Assembly: GCA_025355485.1 (NCBI GenBank)
Contig: JANXZP010000115.1
Location: forward strand, 1 to 15,258
Direction of reading: 5' to 3'
Origin: Pseudomonadota bacterium
GTDB taxonomy: Bacteria; Pseudomonadota; Gammaproteobacteria; Xanthomonadales; Xanthomonadaceae
Length of the DNA stretch: 15,258 nucleotides
Shown here: positions 1 through 6,783 of the stretch, piece after piece
Layout: every line of letters begins with the position of its first letter
Numbering within the stretch: position 1 is the first letter of the stretch
Notes under the pieces: model-generated
What the model was told of the DNA's origin: nothing
What the model saw: only the letters and a program-made list of their open reading frames with translations
Databases searched by the model: none
Translations under genes and position numbers: made by a program

Positions 1-542
1 GCCTGCGCGATCAGGCTCGAACAGATCGCGCGGGTCGGGTCGCCGCTGCCCAGCGCCAGCGCGCGGCGCTTGAAGCGATCGGGCAGCGGCGGGGTGCGGA
101 TCAGGTAACGCACGAGGTCGACCACATTCTTCATGTCGTACTGATGGCCGAGGCGCGCCATCGCGAAGGCGACGACTTCGTCGATTTCCGCCGGGCTCAG
201 GCCGACCGGCCGGCAGATGCGGGTGTGGAAGCTCGCGAATTTCGACAGCGGCACGATATGGACCCCGTCGATCACATCGGCCTCGAGCATTTGCGGCATC
301 GGCTGGCCGGAGGCGTCGTGCTCGGCGATGCAGATCGCCGCGTGCGACCAGGTGGACTGGGTGAGGTAGCGGATCGCCACCGAAAAGCGGCTGTTACCGT
401 CCACCAGCAGCACGTCGCCCTTGCGGATGGTCATCGCCAACTGCTCGGGCATCGAGGTCGACGGATTGCGGCCACGGTCGATGGCCTTGGACAGGTAGCG
501 CGCCAGTGCGCGGCCGATGCGTTCGCGGATGGCTCCGAACAT
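1..542 (-). CDS. YiiX-like permuted papain-fold amidase/peptidase, 5' part only
   Basis: The minus-strand frame is open from ATG 542 to the window edge, giving 180 residues without a stop. It reads as the YiiX/YebB-like permuted NlpC/P60 (papain-fold) family, in which His comes first and Cys last. Visible motifs are WSHAAICIG with candidate catalytic His67, LEAD with Glu87, and ICSSLIAQA near the break with candidate nucleophile Cys174. An early KGDVLLVDG strand is typical of the fold. No signal peptide is visible; residues 1-30 look like a basic amphipathic helix. An in-frame ATG lies five codons upstream at 557, but GGAG sits 9 bases before ATG 542, so 542 is preferred. An in-frame TAG lies just upstream of 557. 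The family is thought to cleave amide or acyl bonds in cell-envelope or lipid-linked substrates; the substrate here is unknown. It is transcribed divergently from yqgE. Family assignment is fairly sure, function is not. Confidence 0.8.
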   Translation of the reverse strand, partial: MFGAIRERIGRALARYLSKAIDRGRNPSTSMPEQLAMTIRKGDVLLVDGNSRFSVAIRYLTQSTWSHAAICIAEHDASGQPMPQMLEADVIDGVHIVPLSKFASFHTRICRPVGLSPAEIDEVVAFAMARLGHQYDMKNVVDLVRYLIRTPPLPDRFKRRALALGSGDPTRAICSSLIAQ

Positions 543-801
543 GGTCGCTGACTCCATTACGATCTATGGATCGGGCATTCGAGGTGAGTGCCGTCCGAAT
601 TCCCGCCCGCGGCTACGGGGACGGGCAAGGTTTGTGAAGCTTGATTCGGCCAAGTCATGGCTTTGTTACGGATCAGCAGGTCTGTGCAGGGAAGGACACG
701 AAGTTCCGATTCCCGAGAATAGGCACTAGCGCGGCCGTCCGCCATCGGTGCATGGCGAAAGCACGCCGTAAGCCACCGCCGCCGCGCGCTAGAATGCGCA
801 C
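543..801. other. divergent intergenic spacer between the YiiX-like gene and yqgE
   Basis: This stretch separates two divergently transcribed genes and should hold promoters for both. The only open frames are short and overlap on both strands without ribosome sites, so I see no gene. An imperfect inverted repeat lies at 602-625 (CCCG/CGGG outer arms, one mismatch, CC/GG inner arms, 10-base loop). It would fall in the 5' leader of the minus-strand gene. TTGATT, 17 bases, TGTTAC near 640-670 is a poor sigma70 match. The best promoter-like element is the TAGAAT at 790-795, listed separately. Confidence 0.5.
790..795 (+). promoter_or_regulatory. candidate -10 element for a leaderless yqgE transcript
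   Basis: TAGAAT matches the sigma70 -10 consensus at five of six positions and ends 6 bases before the yqgE ATG. A transcript starting at the usual distance would begin at or next to the start codon. No purine-rich Shine-Dalgarno is visible in the 20 bases before the ATG. No good -35 hexamer is seen at 16-18 bases spacing. Inference only. Confidence 0.35.
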
Positions 802-1362
802 ATGCCGACCGAGTACCTCGTCAATCACTTCCTGATCGCCGTACCGGCGATGGACGACCCGCATTTCGCGCGCGGGGTGACCTTGCTGTGCGAGCACAAC
901 GAGCACGGCGCGATGGGCCTGCTGGTCAATCGCGCGTCGGATTACCGGCTGGGCGAGGTGCTGGAGCAGATGGAGATTTCCACCGACCTGCCCGCGATTG
1001 CCGACGACACGGTTTTGGTCGGCGGTCCGGTGCTGCCGGATCGCGGCTTCGTGCTGCACGACGGCGGCGACGAATGGCCGTCGACGATGCGCGTCGCGCC
1101 CGGTATTGCGGTAACCACCTCGCGCGAGATCCTGGCGGCGATGGCGCGCGGCGATGGTCCGCGCCGGCATCTGGTCACGCTCGGTTATGCGAGTTGGGGC
1201 GCGGGGCAACTCGAACAGGAAATCGTCGACAACGCCTGGCTGACCGTGCCGGCTGACCAGACGATCGTGTTCGACACGCCGATCGAGCTGCGTTGGCAGG
1301 CGGCGGCGAAGAGCCTCGGCGTGGATCTCGGTCAGTTCGCCGGCTATGTCGGCCACGCATGA
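802..1362 (+). CDS. yqgE: YqgE/AlgH family protein (UPF0301/DUF179)
   Basis: The 186-residue product matches the usual length of the YqgE/AlgH family (about 185-190 residues). The N-terminal signature is clear: LVNHFLIAVPAM, then F-RGV-LLCEHN-GAMG-LVNR. The middle carries VLVGGPV and RGFVLH, and the C-terminal half has LGYASWGAGQLE and N-WL. No signal peptide, membrane segment or catalytic motif is visible, so it is a soluble cytoplasmic protein. The biochemical role of the family is unsettled; the name AlgH comes from a link to alginate regulation in Pseudomonas. Start 802 keeps the full conserved N-terminus and is the first ATG after the TAGAAT element. The stop overlaps the ruvX start (ATGA), so the two are probably co-transcribed and translationally coupled. 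yqgE next to ruvX (yqgF) is conserved widely in Gammaproteobacteria. Confidence 0.95.
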   Translation: MPTEYLVNHFLIAVPAMDDPHFARGVTLLCEHNEHGAMGLLVNRASDYRLGEVLEQMEISTDLPAIADDTVLVGGPVLPDRGFVLHDGGDEWPSTMRVAPGIAVTTSREILAAMARGDGPRRHLVTLGYASWGAGQLEQEIVDNAWLTVPADQTIVFDTPIELRWQAAAKSLGVDLGQFAGYVGHA

Positions 1363-1886
1363 CGACGATGGCGACCGCGCTCGGATTCGATGTCGGCGCC
1401 AAACGCATCGGCGTTGCGGTAGGAAATGGTTATTCCGGCACGGCGCGCGATCTCGCCGTGGTCGACATGCGCGATGAACTTGCTGATTGGCCGGCGATCG
1501 ACAAGCTGGTGCGCGAATGGCGGCCGGATGCGCTCGTCGTCGGCGATCCGCGCACGCCCGGCGAGGATGGCCGCGTATCCGACCTGACCCAACCATCGCG
1601 CCAACGCGCGCAGCGTTTTGCGCGCGATGCCGCGACGCGTTATCCGGTTCCGGTATGGCTGGTCGATGAGCGCATGAGTTCGATCGATGCGGCGGCGCGT
1701 TTCGCGGAAGGACGCAGTGCAGGCGCCCGCAAGCGCAGCGGCGCGCGGAACCTCGACGCGGTCGCCGCGGCGATCATCCTCGAACGCTGGCTAGCCGCGC
1801 CCGACGATGCGGATCGCGTGATGGTCGATGCGGACGATACCCAAAGCGCAAACCATCCCGTCGCCAAAGCATCGACCGCACCATGA
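1359..1886 (+). CDS. ruvX: RuvX/YqgF, putative Holliday junction resolvase / pre-16S rRNA nuclease
   Basis: A 175-residue RNase H-fold protein of the YqgF family, which processes the 5' end of 16S rRNA and was first proposed as an alternative Holliday junction resolvase. LGFDVGAKRIGVAVG at the N-terminus carries the first metal-binding Asp11. LVVGDP and the S-R--RF region follow. VDERMSS contributes Glu104, and the late NLDAVAAAIIL helix contributes Asp132, which completes the acidic triad. The frame is open further upstream, to an ATG at 1293, but the family N-terminus begins just after ATG 1359. That ATG overlaps the yqgE stop, and ATG 1368 is an alternative. The last 30 or so residues after the ILERWL helix are acidic, low in complexity, and extend past the usual family length of about 140. 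The gene ends in a 4-base overlap with pyrB. Confidence 0.93.
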   Translation: MTTMATALGFDVGAKRIGVAVGNGYSGTARDLAVVDMRDELADWPAIDKLVREWRPDALVVGDPRTPGEDGRVSDLTQPSRQRAQRFARDAATRYPVPVWLVDERMSSIDAAARFAEGRSAGARKRSGARNLDAVAAAIILERWLAAPDDADRVMVDADDTQSANHPVAKASTAP

Positions 1887-2851
1887 CCGCATCCGCCACA
1901 TCCTCCGGTGCACAACTTCGCAGCGACGGAACCCTGCGCCACCTGCTGACGCTCGAAGGCTTGCCGCGCGCAGCGCTGGAACGCCTGCTTGATGCCGCGC
2001 AAGCCCTGCGCACCGATGCGCTGAACGGCATCGCGCTGCGTGCGCGGCTTGCGGGTCGAGCGGTCTGCGCCTTGTTCCTCGAGCCCTCCACGCGCACGCG
2101 CAGCGCGTTCCATCTGGCCGCCGCGCGACTCGGTGCCGACGTGCTGAATTTCGATCTGTCGCATTCGTCGGCGGGCAAGGGCGAAACCACGCTCGACACC
2201 CTGCGCAATCTCGAGGCGATGGGCGTGGATTGTTTCGTCGTGCGCGCGGGCGAGGACGGCGCGGTCGCGGCGCTCGCTGCGCAGGCCGGCGCGAATACCG
2301 TGCTGATCAATGCCGGCGATGGTCGCCATCAGCATCCGACGCAAGGTTTGCTCGACATGCTGACGCTGCGTCAGTCCAAGGGCGTGGACTTCTCGAAACT
2401 CACGGTGTTGATCGTTGGCGACGTGCGGCATTCGCGGGTTGCGCGATCGGATATCGCCGCGTTGCGCACGCTCGGCTGCGGCGAGATCCGCGTCTGCGCG
2501 CCGCAGTCGCTGCTTCCGGATACGAACGAATTGCACGGTTGCGATGTCGGTCATGATCTCGATGCGATGCTCGAAGGCGTGGACGCGGTGATGATGCTGC
2601 GCCTGCAACGCGAGCGCATGGAGGAAGGACTGGTGCCTTCGCTGGAAGGCTATTTTCGCGAGTACGGACTCGATGCCGCGAGACTTTCGCGGGCGAAACC
2701 CGATGCGGTCGTGTTGCATCCGGGGCCGATCAATCGCGGCGTCGAGATCAGCGATGAAGTCGCCGACGGCCCGCAGTCGCTGATCCTCGCGCAGGTATCG
2801 AACGGCGTGGCGGTGCGGATGGCGGTGATGCTGGAGTTGTTGCGCGCGTAG
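1883..2851 (+). CDS. pyrB: aspartate carbamoyltransferase catalytic chain
   Basis: Catalyses carbamoyl phosphate plus L-aspartate to N-carbamoyl-L-aspartate, the committed step of pyrimidine synthesis. The 322-residue protein has the carbamoyl-phosphate loop FLEPSTRTRSAF (Ser69-Thr70-Arg71-Thr72-Arg73), the SSAGKGET loop with Lys99, the HPTQ motif (His151-Gln154) and the late MMLRLQRER and HPGPINRG motifs of the aspartate domain. All catalytic residues I can place are present. About 20 N-terminal residues precede the conserved fold. The ATG sits in the ruvX stop (ATGA) without a good Shine-Dalgarno, which suggests translational coupling. No regulatory pyrI and no pyrC-like partner follows; the next gene, tonB, is on the other strand 16 bases away. 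Whether the enzyme assembles with a dihydroorotase-like partner encoded elsewhere cannot be told here. Confidence 0.97.
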   Translation: MTASATSSGAQLRSDGTLRHLLTLEGLPRAALERLLDAAQALRTDALNGIALRARLAGRAVCALFLEPSTRTRSAFHLAAARLGADVLNFDLSHSSAGKGETTLDTLRNLEAMGVDCFVVRAGEDGAVAALAAQAGANTVLINAGDGRHQHPTQGLLDMLTLRQSKGVDFSKLTVLIVGDVRHSRVARSDIAALRTLGCGEIRVCAPQSLLPDTNELHGCDVGHDLDAMLEGVDAVMMLRLQRERMEEGLVPSLEGYFREYGLDAARLSRAKPDAVVLHPGPINRGVEISDEVADGPQSLILAQVSNGVAVRMAVMLELLRA

Positions 2852-2861
2852 CGCACGCGCA
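2841..2861. terminator. weak GC hairpin between convergent pyrB and tonB
   Basis: TGCGCG at 2841-2846 pairs with CGCGCA at 2856-2861 across the pyrB stop codon. A second small palindrome, GGAGTCACTCC at 2864-2874, spans the tonB stop. Neither is followed by a T-tract on either strand, so intrinsic termination is doubtful. The position between converging stop codons is the main reason to list it. Confidence 0.25.
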
Positions 2862-2867
2862 GCGGAG

Positions 2868-3746
2868 TCACTCCACCACGGTCTCGCCCGGCAGGAAACG
2901 GAACGTGCGGGTGATGTGGAGGATGTCCGGGTCTTCCTTCGTGTGCGGCAATTCGGGAAACGGCGCAGCCAGGCGCACGGTCTGCCGCGCGGCGTTGTCG
3001 AGCACCGCAATGCGGCTGCTCTGCACGATGTCGATGCTCGCCACGCTGCCGTCGCGGCGGATCTCGACGTTCACCACCACCGCACCGGACAGATTGCGGC
3101 GGCGCGCTTCATCGGGAAAGTTGAGGTTGCCGACGCGTTCGAGCCGGGCGACGTAGGCGCGCATGTATCCGGCGTATTCGTATTCCTGCGTGCTCGCGCT
3201 GAAGAATTTCTTTTTCGGACGCTTTGCATAGAGCTGTTGTTCGCGCATCAATTCCGAGGCGCGGCGGGCCATCTCCATGTTCTGTTCGGTCAGGTCGTGT
3301 CCGGTCGGCAGCGGCAGTTCGCTGACCGGCTGCGCTTCCTGCGGCGGCGCAACGTTGCGGGTCGCGCGGGTGGTGGTCAACAAGCGCTGCGCGTCATGAG
3401 GTTGCGGCGGCGGCGATTGTGCAAGCAACGGTTGCGGCGCAATGCCCGGATCGGGCTTGGGGACATCGGCCAGTTGCGGCTCGCCGGGACGCATCGCAAT
3501 GTCCTTGTCGCCGCCGCCCTGCTGGTTGGCCTCGGCGAGGAAGTCGGCGTGCTTGGGCGCGTGCAGGCTGCGGGTTTGGGTGAGGATGACATCCAGCGTC
3601 GGCACTACCGGCGCGGCGTCCTCGCGCGCGAAGCCGACCCCGAGCAAGATGATGCCGTGCACCAACAGCGACAGCGCAAGGGTCGCGATCAGCCGGTCGC
3701 CCGGGCCGATGGGTGGATGCTGGAATTCGGCGGCGACCGCGGTCAC
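2868..3746 (-). CDS. tonB: energy transducer TonB
   Basis: A 292-residue inner-membrane protein that passes proton-motive force from ExbB/ExbD to outer-membrane transporters. One uncleaved membrane segment spans residues 19-40 and carries the Ser-x-x-x-His signature (Ser26-LLV-His30) that contacts ExbB/ExbD. Residues 41-150 are a periplasmic linker moderately rich in proline. A polar helical stretch with KRPKKKFF follows. The C-terminal TonB domain (about 195-285) shows the features Y-RAYVARLERVGNLNFP, GAVVVNVEIRRDGSV and AAPFPELP. The frame stays open upstream inside gshB, so the start needs a decision. GTG 3746 overlaps the gshB stop as GTGA and directly precedes the membrane segment, so it is preferred. 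No exbB or exbD is in the window. In P. aeruginosa the equivalent gene next to gshB is tonB3, which affects twitching motility; whether that role applies here is inference. Confidence 0.92.
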   Translation of the reverse strand: MTAVAAEFQHPPIGPGDRLIATLALSLLVHGIILLGVGFAREDAAPVVPTLDVILTQTRSLHAPKHADFLAEANQQGGGDKDIAMRPGEPQLADVPKPDPGIAPQPLLAQSPPPQPHDAQRLLTTTRATRNVAPPQEAQPVSELPLPTGHDLTEQNMEMARRASELMREQQLYAKRPKKKFFSASTQEYEYAGYMRAYVARLERVGNLNFPDEARRRNLSGAVVVNVEIRRDGSVASIDIVQSSRIAVLDNAARQTVRLAAPFPELPHTKEDPDILHITRTFRFLPGETVVE

Positions 3747-4702
3747 GCCCGCCGTGCTTCTATCGCATCGAACAGCAGGCCGGCGATGTTCAGGCCGAAC
3801 TGCTTGTCGAGTTCGCGGATGCAGGTCGGGCTGGTGACATTGACCTCGGTCAGCCAGTTGCCGATCACGTCCAAGCCCACGAACAACATGCCGCGACGCT
3901 TGAGCTCGGGGCCCACCTGCGCGGCGATCCAGCGATCGCGCTCGGACAGCGGACGGCCCACGCCACGACCGCCGGTGGCGAGGTTGCCGCGGAATTCGTC
4001 GCCCTGCGGGATCCGCGCGAGGCAATACGGTACCGGCTCGCCATCCACCAGCAGGATGCGCTTGTCGCCGTCCACGATCTCGGGCAGATAGCGCTGCGCG
4101 AGTGCCAGCGAATGGCCGTTCGCGGTCAGGGTTTCGAGGATGACATTGAGATTCGCCTCGCCGGCGCGGACGCGGAAGATCGACTGCCCGCCCATGCCGT
4201 CCAATGGCTTGAGTACGCACTCGCCCTGCTCGGCGACAAACGCGCGCAGCGCCTTGATGTCGCGCGACACCAGGGTCGGCGGGCAGCACTCGCGGAACAG
4301 GAACGCGCCGAGTTTTTCGTTCAGGTCGCGCAGGCCCTGCGGGTCGTTGACGATCAGCGCGCCCTCACGTTGCGCCAGCGCGAGGATATGGGTGTCGTGC
4401 AGGTAGTCCGCATCGACCGGGGGGTCGGTGCGCATGAGCACCGCATCCATCCCGCCGAGGGCGGTTTCGGCGTAGGCGCCGAGGCTGAACCAGCCGGACG
4501 GGTCCTCGATCACGCTCAACGGCGCACACACCGCCGTCGCGCGGCCCGCGCGCAGCCCTAGCCCGCCCGGGCGCACGTAGTGCATGCGATGGCCTCGCCG
4601 CTGCGCTTCGAGCAGCATCGCGAAGGTCGAATCCTTGGCGATCCGGATGGCTCCGATCGGATCCATCACGACGGCGATATCGAGCGTCCGGCGGGGCGGC
4701 AT
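3743..4702 (-). CDS. gshB: glutathione synthetase
   Basis: Joins gamma-glutamylcysteine and glycine with ATP to give glutathione. The 319 residues match the bacterial enzyme's usual 315-320. The N-terminal domain begins IAVVMDPIGAIRIAKDSTFAML, with the MDP and K-D-T features of the family. MRTDPPVD and INDP-like NDPQGLRDLNEKL follow. The ATP-grasp part holds LKPLDGMGGQSIF, the EIVDGDKRIL strand, NLATGGRG, and the terminal ENVTSPT-equivalent EVNVTSPTCIRELD. Nothing key appears to be missing. AGGAGG, read on the minus strand at 4716-4711, sits 8 bases before the ATG and is the best ribosome site in the window. It is the first gene of a two-gene unit with tonB, and its promoter must lie in the 175-base spacer shared with pilG. 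The gshB-pilG divergent junction is also found in Pseudomonas. Confidence 0.97.
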   Translation of the reverse strand: MPPRRTLDIAVVMDPIGAIRIAKDSTFAMLLEAQRRGHRMHYVRPGGLGLRAGRATAVCAPLSVIEDPSGWFSLGAYAETALGGMDAVLMRTDPPVDADYLHDTHILALAQREGALIVNDPQGLRDLNEKLGAFLFRECCPPTLVSRDIKALRAFVAEQGECVLKPLDGMGGQSIFRVRAGEANLNVILETLTANGHSLALAQRYLPEIVDGDKRILLVDGEPVPYCLARIPQGDEFRGNLATGGRGVGRPLSERDRWIAAQVGPELKRRGMLFVGLDVIGNWLTEVNVTSPTCIRELDKQFGLNIAGLLFDAIEARRA

Positions 4703-4710
4703 CGGTGTAT

Positions 4711-4716
4711 CCTCCT
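4711..4716 (-). promoter_or_regulatory. consensus Shine-Dalgarno of gshB
   Basis: On the minus strand this reads AGGAGG, 8 bases before the gshB ATG at 4702. It fixes that start and predicts efficient translation. Confidence 0.8.
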
Positions 4717-4784
4717 CAGGACGGCGATGGTAGCAGGCAGGCTAGGAAAAACCTGCGGAACACGATGCAATCCATTGATGCCGC

Positions 4785-4815
4785 TTGACAGTATCGCGGC
4801 CGACTGAGATATAAG
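4785..4815 (+). promoter_or_regulatory. candidate sigma70 promoter of the pilG-chpA operon
   Basis: A perfect TTGACA at 4785-4790 is followed after 19 bases by TATAAG at 4810-4815, a five-of-six -10 match. The spacing is 1-2 bases longer than ideal. It would give a leader of about 55 bases before the pilG ATG. No sigma54 (GG-N10-GC type) site was seen. On the other strand no comparable gshB promoter was found, although a short GCAGG/CCTGC inverted repeat (4737-4756) lies in its leader. Confidence 0.55.
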
Positions 4816-4877
4816 GAGTTCGCGCTGCAGCATGGAATGGAAAGCCGCATGAACCCGGCAGCGACAGGGGATATCCG

Positions 4878-5282
4878 ATGGATCAAGTAAAGGATGCCGG
4901 CCCTACACCGGGTCTGAAAGTGATGGTCATCGACGATTCGAAGACCATCCGCCGCACTGCGGAAACCCTGTTGAAGCGGGAAGGCTATGACGTGGTCACC
5001 GCGACCGACGGCTACGAGGCGCTCGCGAAGATCGCCGACCACCAGCCGCAGATCATTTTCGTCGACATCATGATGCCACGCCTGGATGGCTACCAGACCT
5101 GCGCGCTGATCAAGAACCACCAGATGTTCAAGTCCACCCCGGTGATCATGCTTTCCTCGAAGGACGGCCTGTTCGACAAGGCGCGTGGACGCATCGTCGG
5201 CTCCGAGCAATACCTCACCAAACCATTCACCCGCGAAGAACTTCTTTCGGCGATCCGCACGCACGTACCGAACAAGGGCTGA
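4878..5282 (+). CDS. pilG: PilG, twitching-motility response regulator
   Basis: A single-domain receiver of 134 residues, close to the known PilG length. The acidic pocket is Asp19-Asp20 in VMVIDDSKTIRR, the phospho-acceptor is Asp63 in FVDIMMPRLDGY, the switch Ser lies in IMLSSKDG, and the conserved Lys115 is in YLTKP. All residues needed for phosphotransfer are present. In relatives ChpA phosphorylates PilG, which promotes pilus extension and supports cAMP signalling; no output domain is present here. Start 4878 has AGGGG 7 bases upstream. It is the first gene of the operon, separated from pilH by 94 bases in which I see no gene. Confidence 0.95.
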   Translation: MDQVKDAGPTPGLKVMVIDDSKTIRRTAETLLKREGYDVVTATDGYEALAKIADHQPQIIFVDIMMPRLDGYQTCALIKNHQMFKSTPVIMLSSKDGLFDKARGRIVGSEQYLTKPFTREELLSAIRTHVPNKG

Positions 5283-5376
5283 CGATCGCGCAACACGCTC
5301 ACTCACGCATCAGGGTTGATTCGTACCGGCAATCGGCGCACGGCATCACAGATCGGGCTGTACAGGGGGCTTTAGC

Positions 5377-5748
5377 ATGGCGCGCATCGCGATCATCGAG
5401 GATTCGCTGACCGACACGGCGGTTTTCACCGACATGCTGCGTCGTAACGGCCACCATGTGATCAGCGCGGGGAGCGCCGAGGAAGGGGTCGAGATGGTGC
5501 GCCGCGAGTTGCCCGAGCTGGTGTTGATGGACGTGATCCTGCCGGGCACGATGAACGGTTTCCAGGCGACTCGTGCGCTCAGTCGCGACCCGGTCACCAG
5601 TGCGATTCCGGTGATCATCGTCAGCACCAAGGCGATGGAAACCGATCGGGTGTGGGGAATGCGCCAGGGAGCGAAGGATTACATGGTCAAGCCGCCCAGA
5701 GAGGCCGACCTGATTGGCCGCATCAACAGTCTGCTCGGAACCAGCTGA
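5377..5748 (+). CDS. pilH: PilH, second CheY-like regulator of the Pil-Chp system
   Basis: A 123-residue single-domain receiver. The pocket residues are Glu8-Asp9 in IAIIEDSLTD, phospho-acceptor Asp52 in LMDVILPG, Ser/Thr in IVSTKAMETDRVWG and Lys105 in YMVKPP. The METDRVWGMRQGAKDYMVKPP stretch is characteristic of PilH and separates it from PilG. In Pseudomonas PilH acts as the counterpart or phosphate sink to PilG and favours retraction. The loop after the phospho-acceptor reads LPGTMNGFQ, apparently one residue longer than the PGxNGFQ I recall for this family. AGGGGG lies 7 bases before the ATG. The stop is 5 bases from the pilI start. Confidence 0.94.
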   Translation: MARIAIIEDSLTDTAVFTDMLRRNGHHVISAGSAEEGVEMVRRELPELVLMDVILPGTMNGFQATRALSRDPVTSAIPVIIVSTKAMETDRVWGMRQGAKDYMVKPPREADLIGRINSLLGTS

Positions 5749-5753
5749 TCGCC

Positions 5754-6749
5754 ATGTCAAAACATCGCCACAAGAACACCAAAAAAGGCCCACCGCCGAA
5801 ACCGGCGAAAGCGACTGAGGCTGTGATCCGTCCGGCCAGTGCCGCGACGCCCGATTCGATGGATCTGGACGACATGTCTGCTGCGCTCGCACGCGCTATG
5901 GACAGCGTGCCCGAACCGGAAACGGCGGATGCACACACGCACGACGACAGCGTCGACACGGATGCGTTCACTGCAAACGAAGCCGATGCCATCGCCGAGG
6001 TGGAAGCCACCGAAGTCGTCGCGAATCCGGTCGATGAGCACGCGAGCTCCGATCACGAAGCGCATGCGGAAGCCTACGGGAAAAAACATCGCAAGAAGCT
6101 CAAGCTGCACAAGCACGACGCGGACATGTCCGAGGACGAAGCGCCGCACGAAACGCCCGAACCGACGCCCGAAGCCGAGTCCGTCGAAGCCGAACCCGTT
6201 CCAGTCGCGCTGCGCGGTCCACATGCAGCCGCCTTCGCGAAGCTGGCCGACTACGAGCGTCTGAGCTTGGATCATGTGCCGGGCCTGCCCGAACAGGCCG
6301 ATGAGCCCGGGCACTGGCGCGGGGTCGGTTTCGGCCTGGGCCAACGGCGCCTGGTGACCGCGTTCGATGAAGTCGTCGAAATCATGCCGCTGCCGCAGAT
6401 CACCCATGTCCCCGGCACCCAGCCGTGGATGATGGGCGTGGCCAACGTGCGCGGCACCCTGTTGCCGGTGGTGGATCTCAAGCAGTTCCTCGAAGGCGAG
6501 CGCACGGTGATCCACGAAGCGCAGCGTGTTTTGGTGGTGCGCCAGGCCGGCGGCAATGTCGCCGTGCTGATCGATGCACTGTACGGCCAGCGCAGTTTCA
6601 ACGATTCGCAAAGGATCACCGTCGACGACGAGGAAGGTCGCTACGGCTATTTCATCAAGCAGGTGTACCGGGTGAGCGACAACGACTGGGGTGTGTTCAG
6701 CATGTCGATGCTGACCCGCACCCCGGAATTCAGGCAGGCCGCGGCGTGA
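5754..6749 (+). CDS. pilI: PilI, CheW-like adaptor with a long charged N-terminal extension
   Basis: The C-terminal part (about residues 190-325) is a CheW-type domain that couples receptor PilJ to kinase ChpA. WRGVGFGLGQRRL begins it, and GVANVRGTLLPVVDL is the strongest CheW/PilI signature. The preceding FAKLADYERL--DHVPGLPEQ segment resembles the usual PilI N-terminus. At 331 residues the protein is nearly twice the usual PilI length of about 180. The extra residues 1-150 are low in complexity: a basic start (KHRHKNTKK), acidic stretches rich in Asp/Glu/Ala, a basic block at 110-121 (KKHRKKLKLHKH), then an acidic Pro-rich linker. The frame is open upstream into pilH, but ATG 5754, 5 bases after the pilH stop, is the sensible start. 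Its Shine-Dalgarno is weak (GGAA at 13 bases), consistent with coupling to pilH. A start inside the extension (for instance the ATG at Met124) cannot be excluded. Confidence 0.9.
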   Translation: MSKHRHKNTKKGPPPKPAKATEAVIRPASAATPDSMDLDDMSAALARAMDSVPEPETADAHTHDDSVDTDAFTANEADAIAEVEATEVVANPVDEHASSDHEAHAEAYGKKHRKKLKLHKHDADMSEDEAPHETPEPTPEAESVEAEPVPVALRGPHAAAFAKLADYERLSLDHVPGLPEQADEPGHWRGVGFGLGQRRLVTAFDEVVEIMPLPQITHVPGTQPWMMGVANVRGTLLPVVDLKQFLEGERTVIHEAQRVLVVRQAGGNVAVLIDALYGQRSFNDSQRITVDDEEGRYGYFIKQVYRVSDNDWGVFSMSMLTRTPEFRQAAA

Positions 6750-6783
6750 GCGGCGGTTCGTACTTACAGGTAGAGGTCGAGTC

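Noticed and set aside
144..551. A plus-strand open frame of 135 codons in the first 550 bases
   Set aside because: It is the complement of the YiiX-like gene, whose His-Glu-Cys motifs on the minus strand are convincing.
1293..1358. Upstream in-frame extension of ruvX
   Set aside because: It overlaps the conserved C-terminus of yqgE. The family N-terminus begins just after ATG 1359, which forms an ATGA overlap.
3747..4289. Upstream in-frame extension of tonB into gshB, giving a 473-residue protein
   Set aside because: The extra part lies antiphase within gshB and has Arg-rich shadow composition. The GTG at 3746 directly precedes the membrane segment and overlaps the gshB stop.
4737..4756. 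GCAGG/CCTGC inverted repeat with an A-run in the gshB leader, considered as an attenuator or terminator
   Set aside because: The stem is only 5 bases, and on the gshB strand the T-run lies in the loop rather than after the stem.
5652..5753. Upstream in-frame extension of pilI into the end of pilH
   Set aside because: It overlaps conserved pilH codons in another frame, and ATG 5754 directly after the pilH stop is the natural start.
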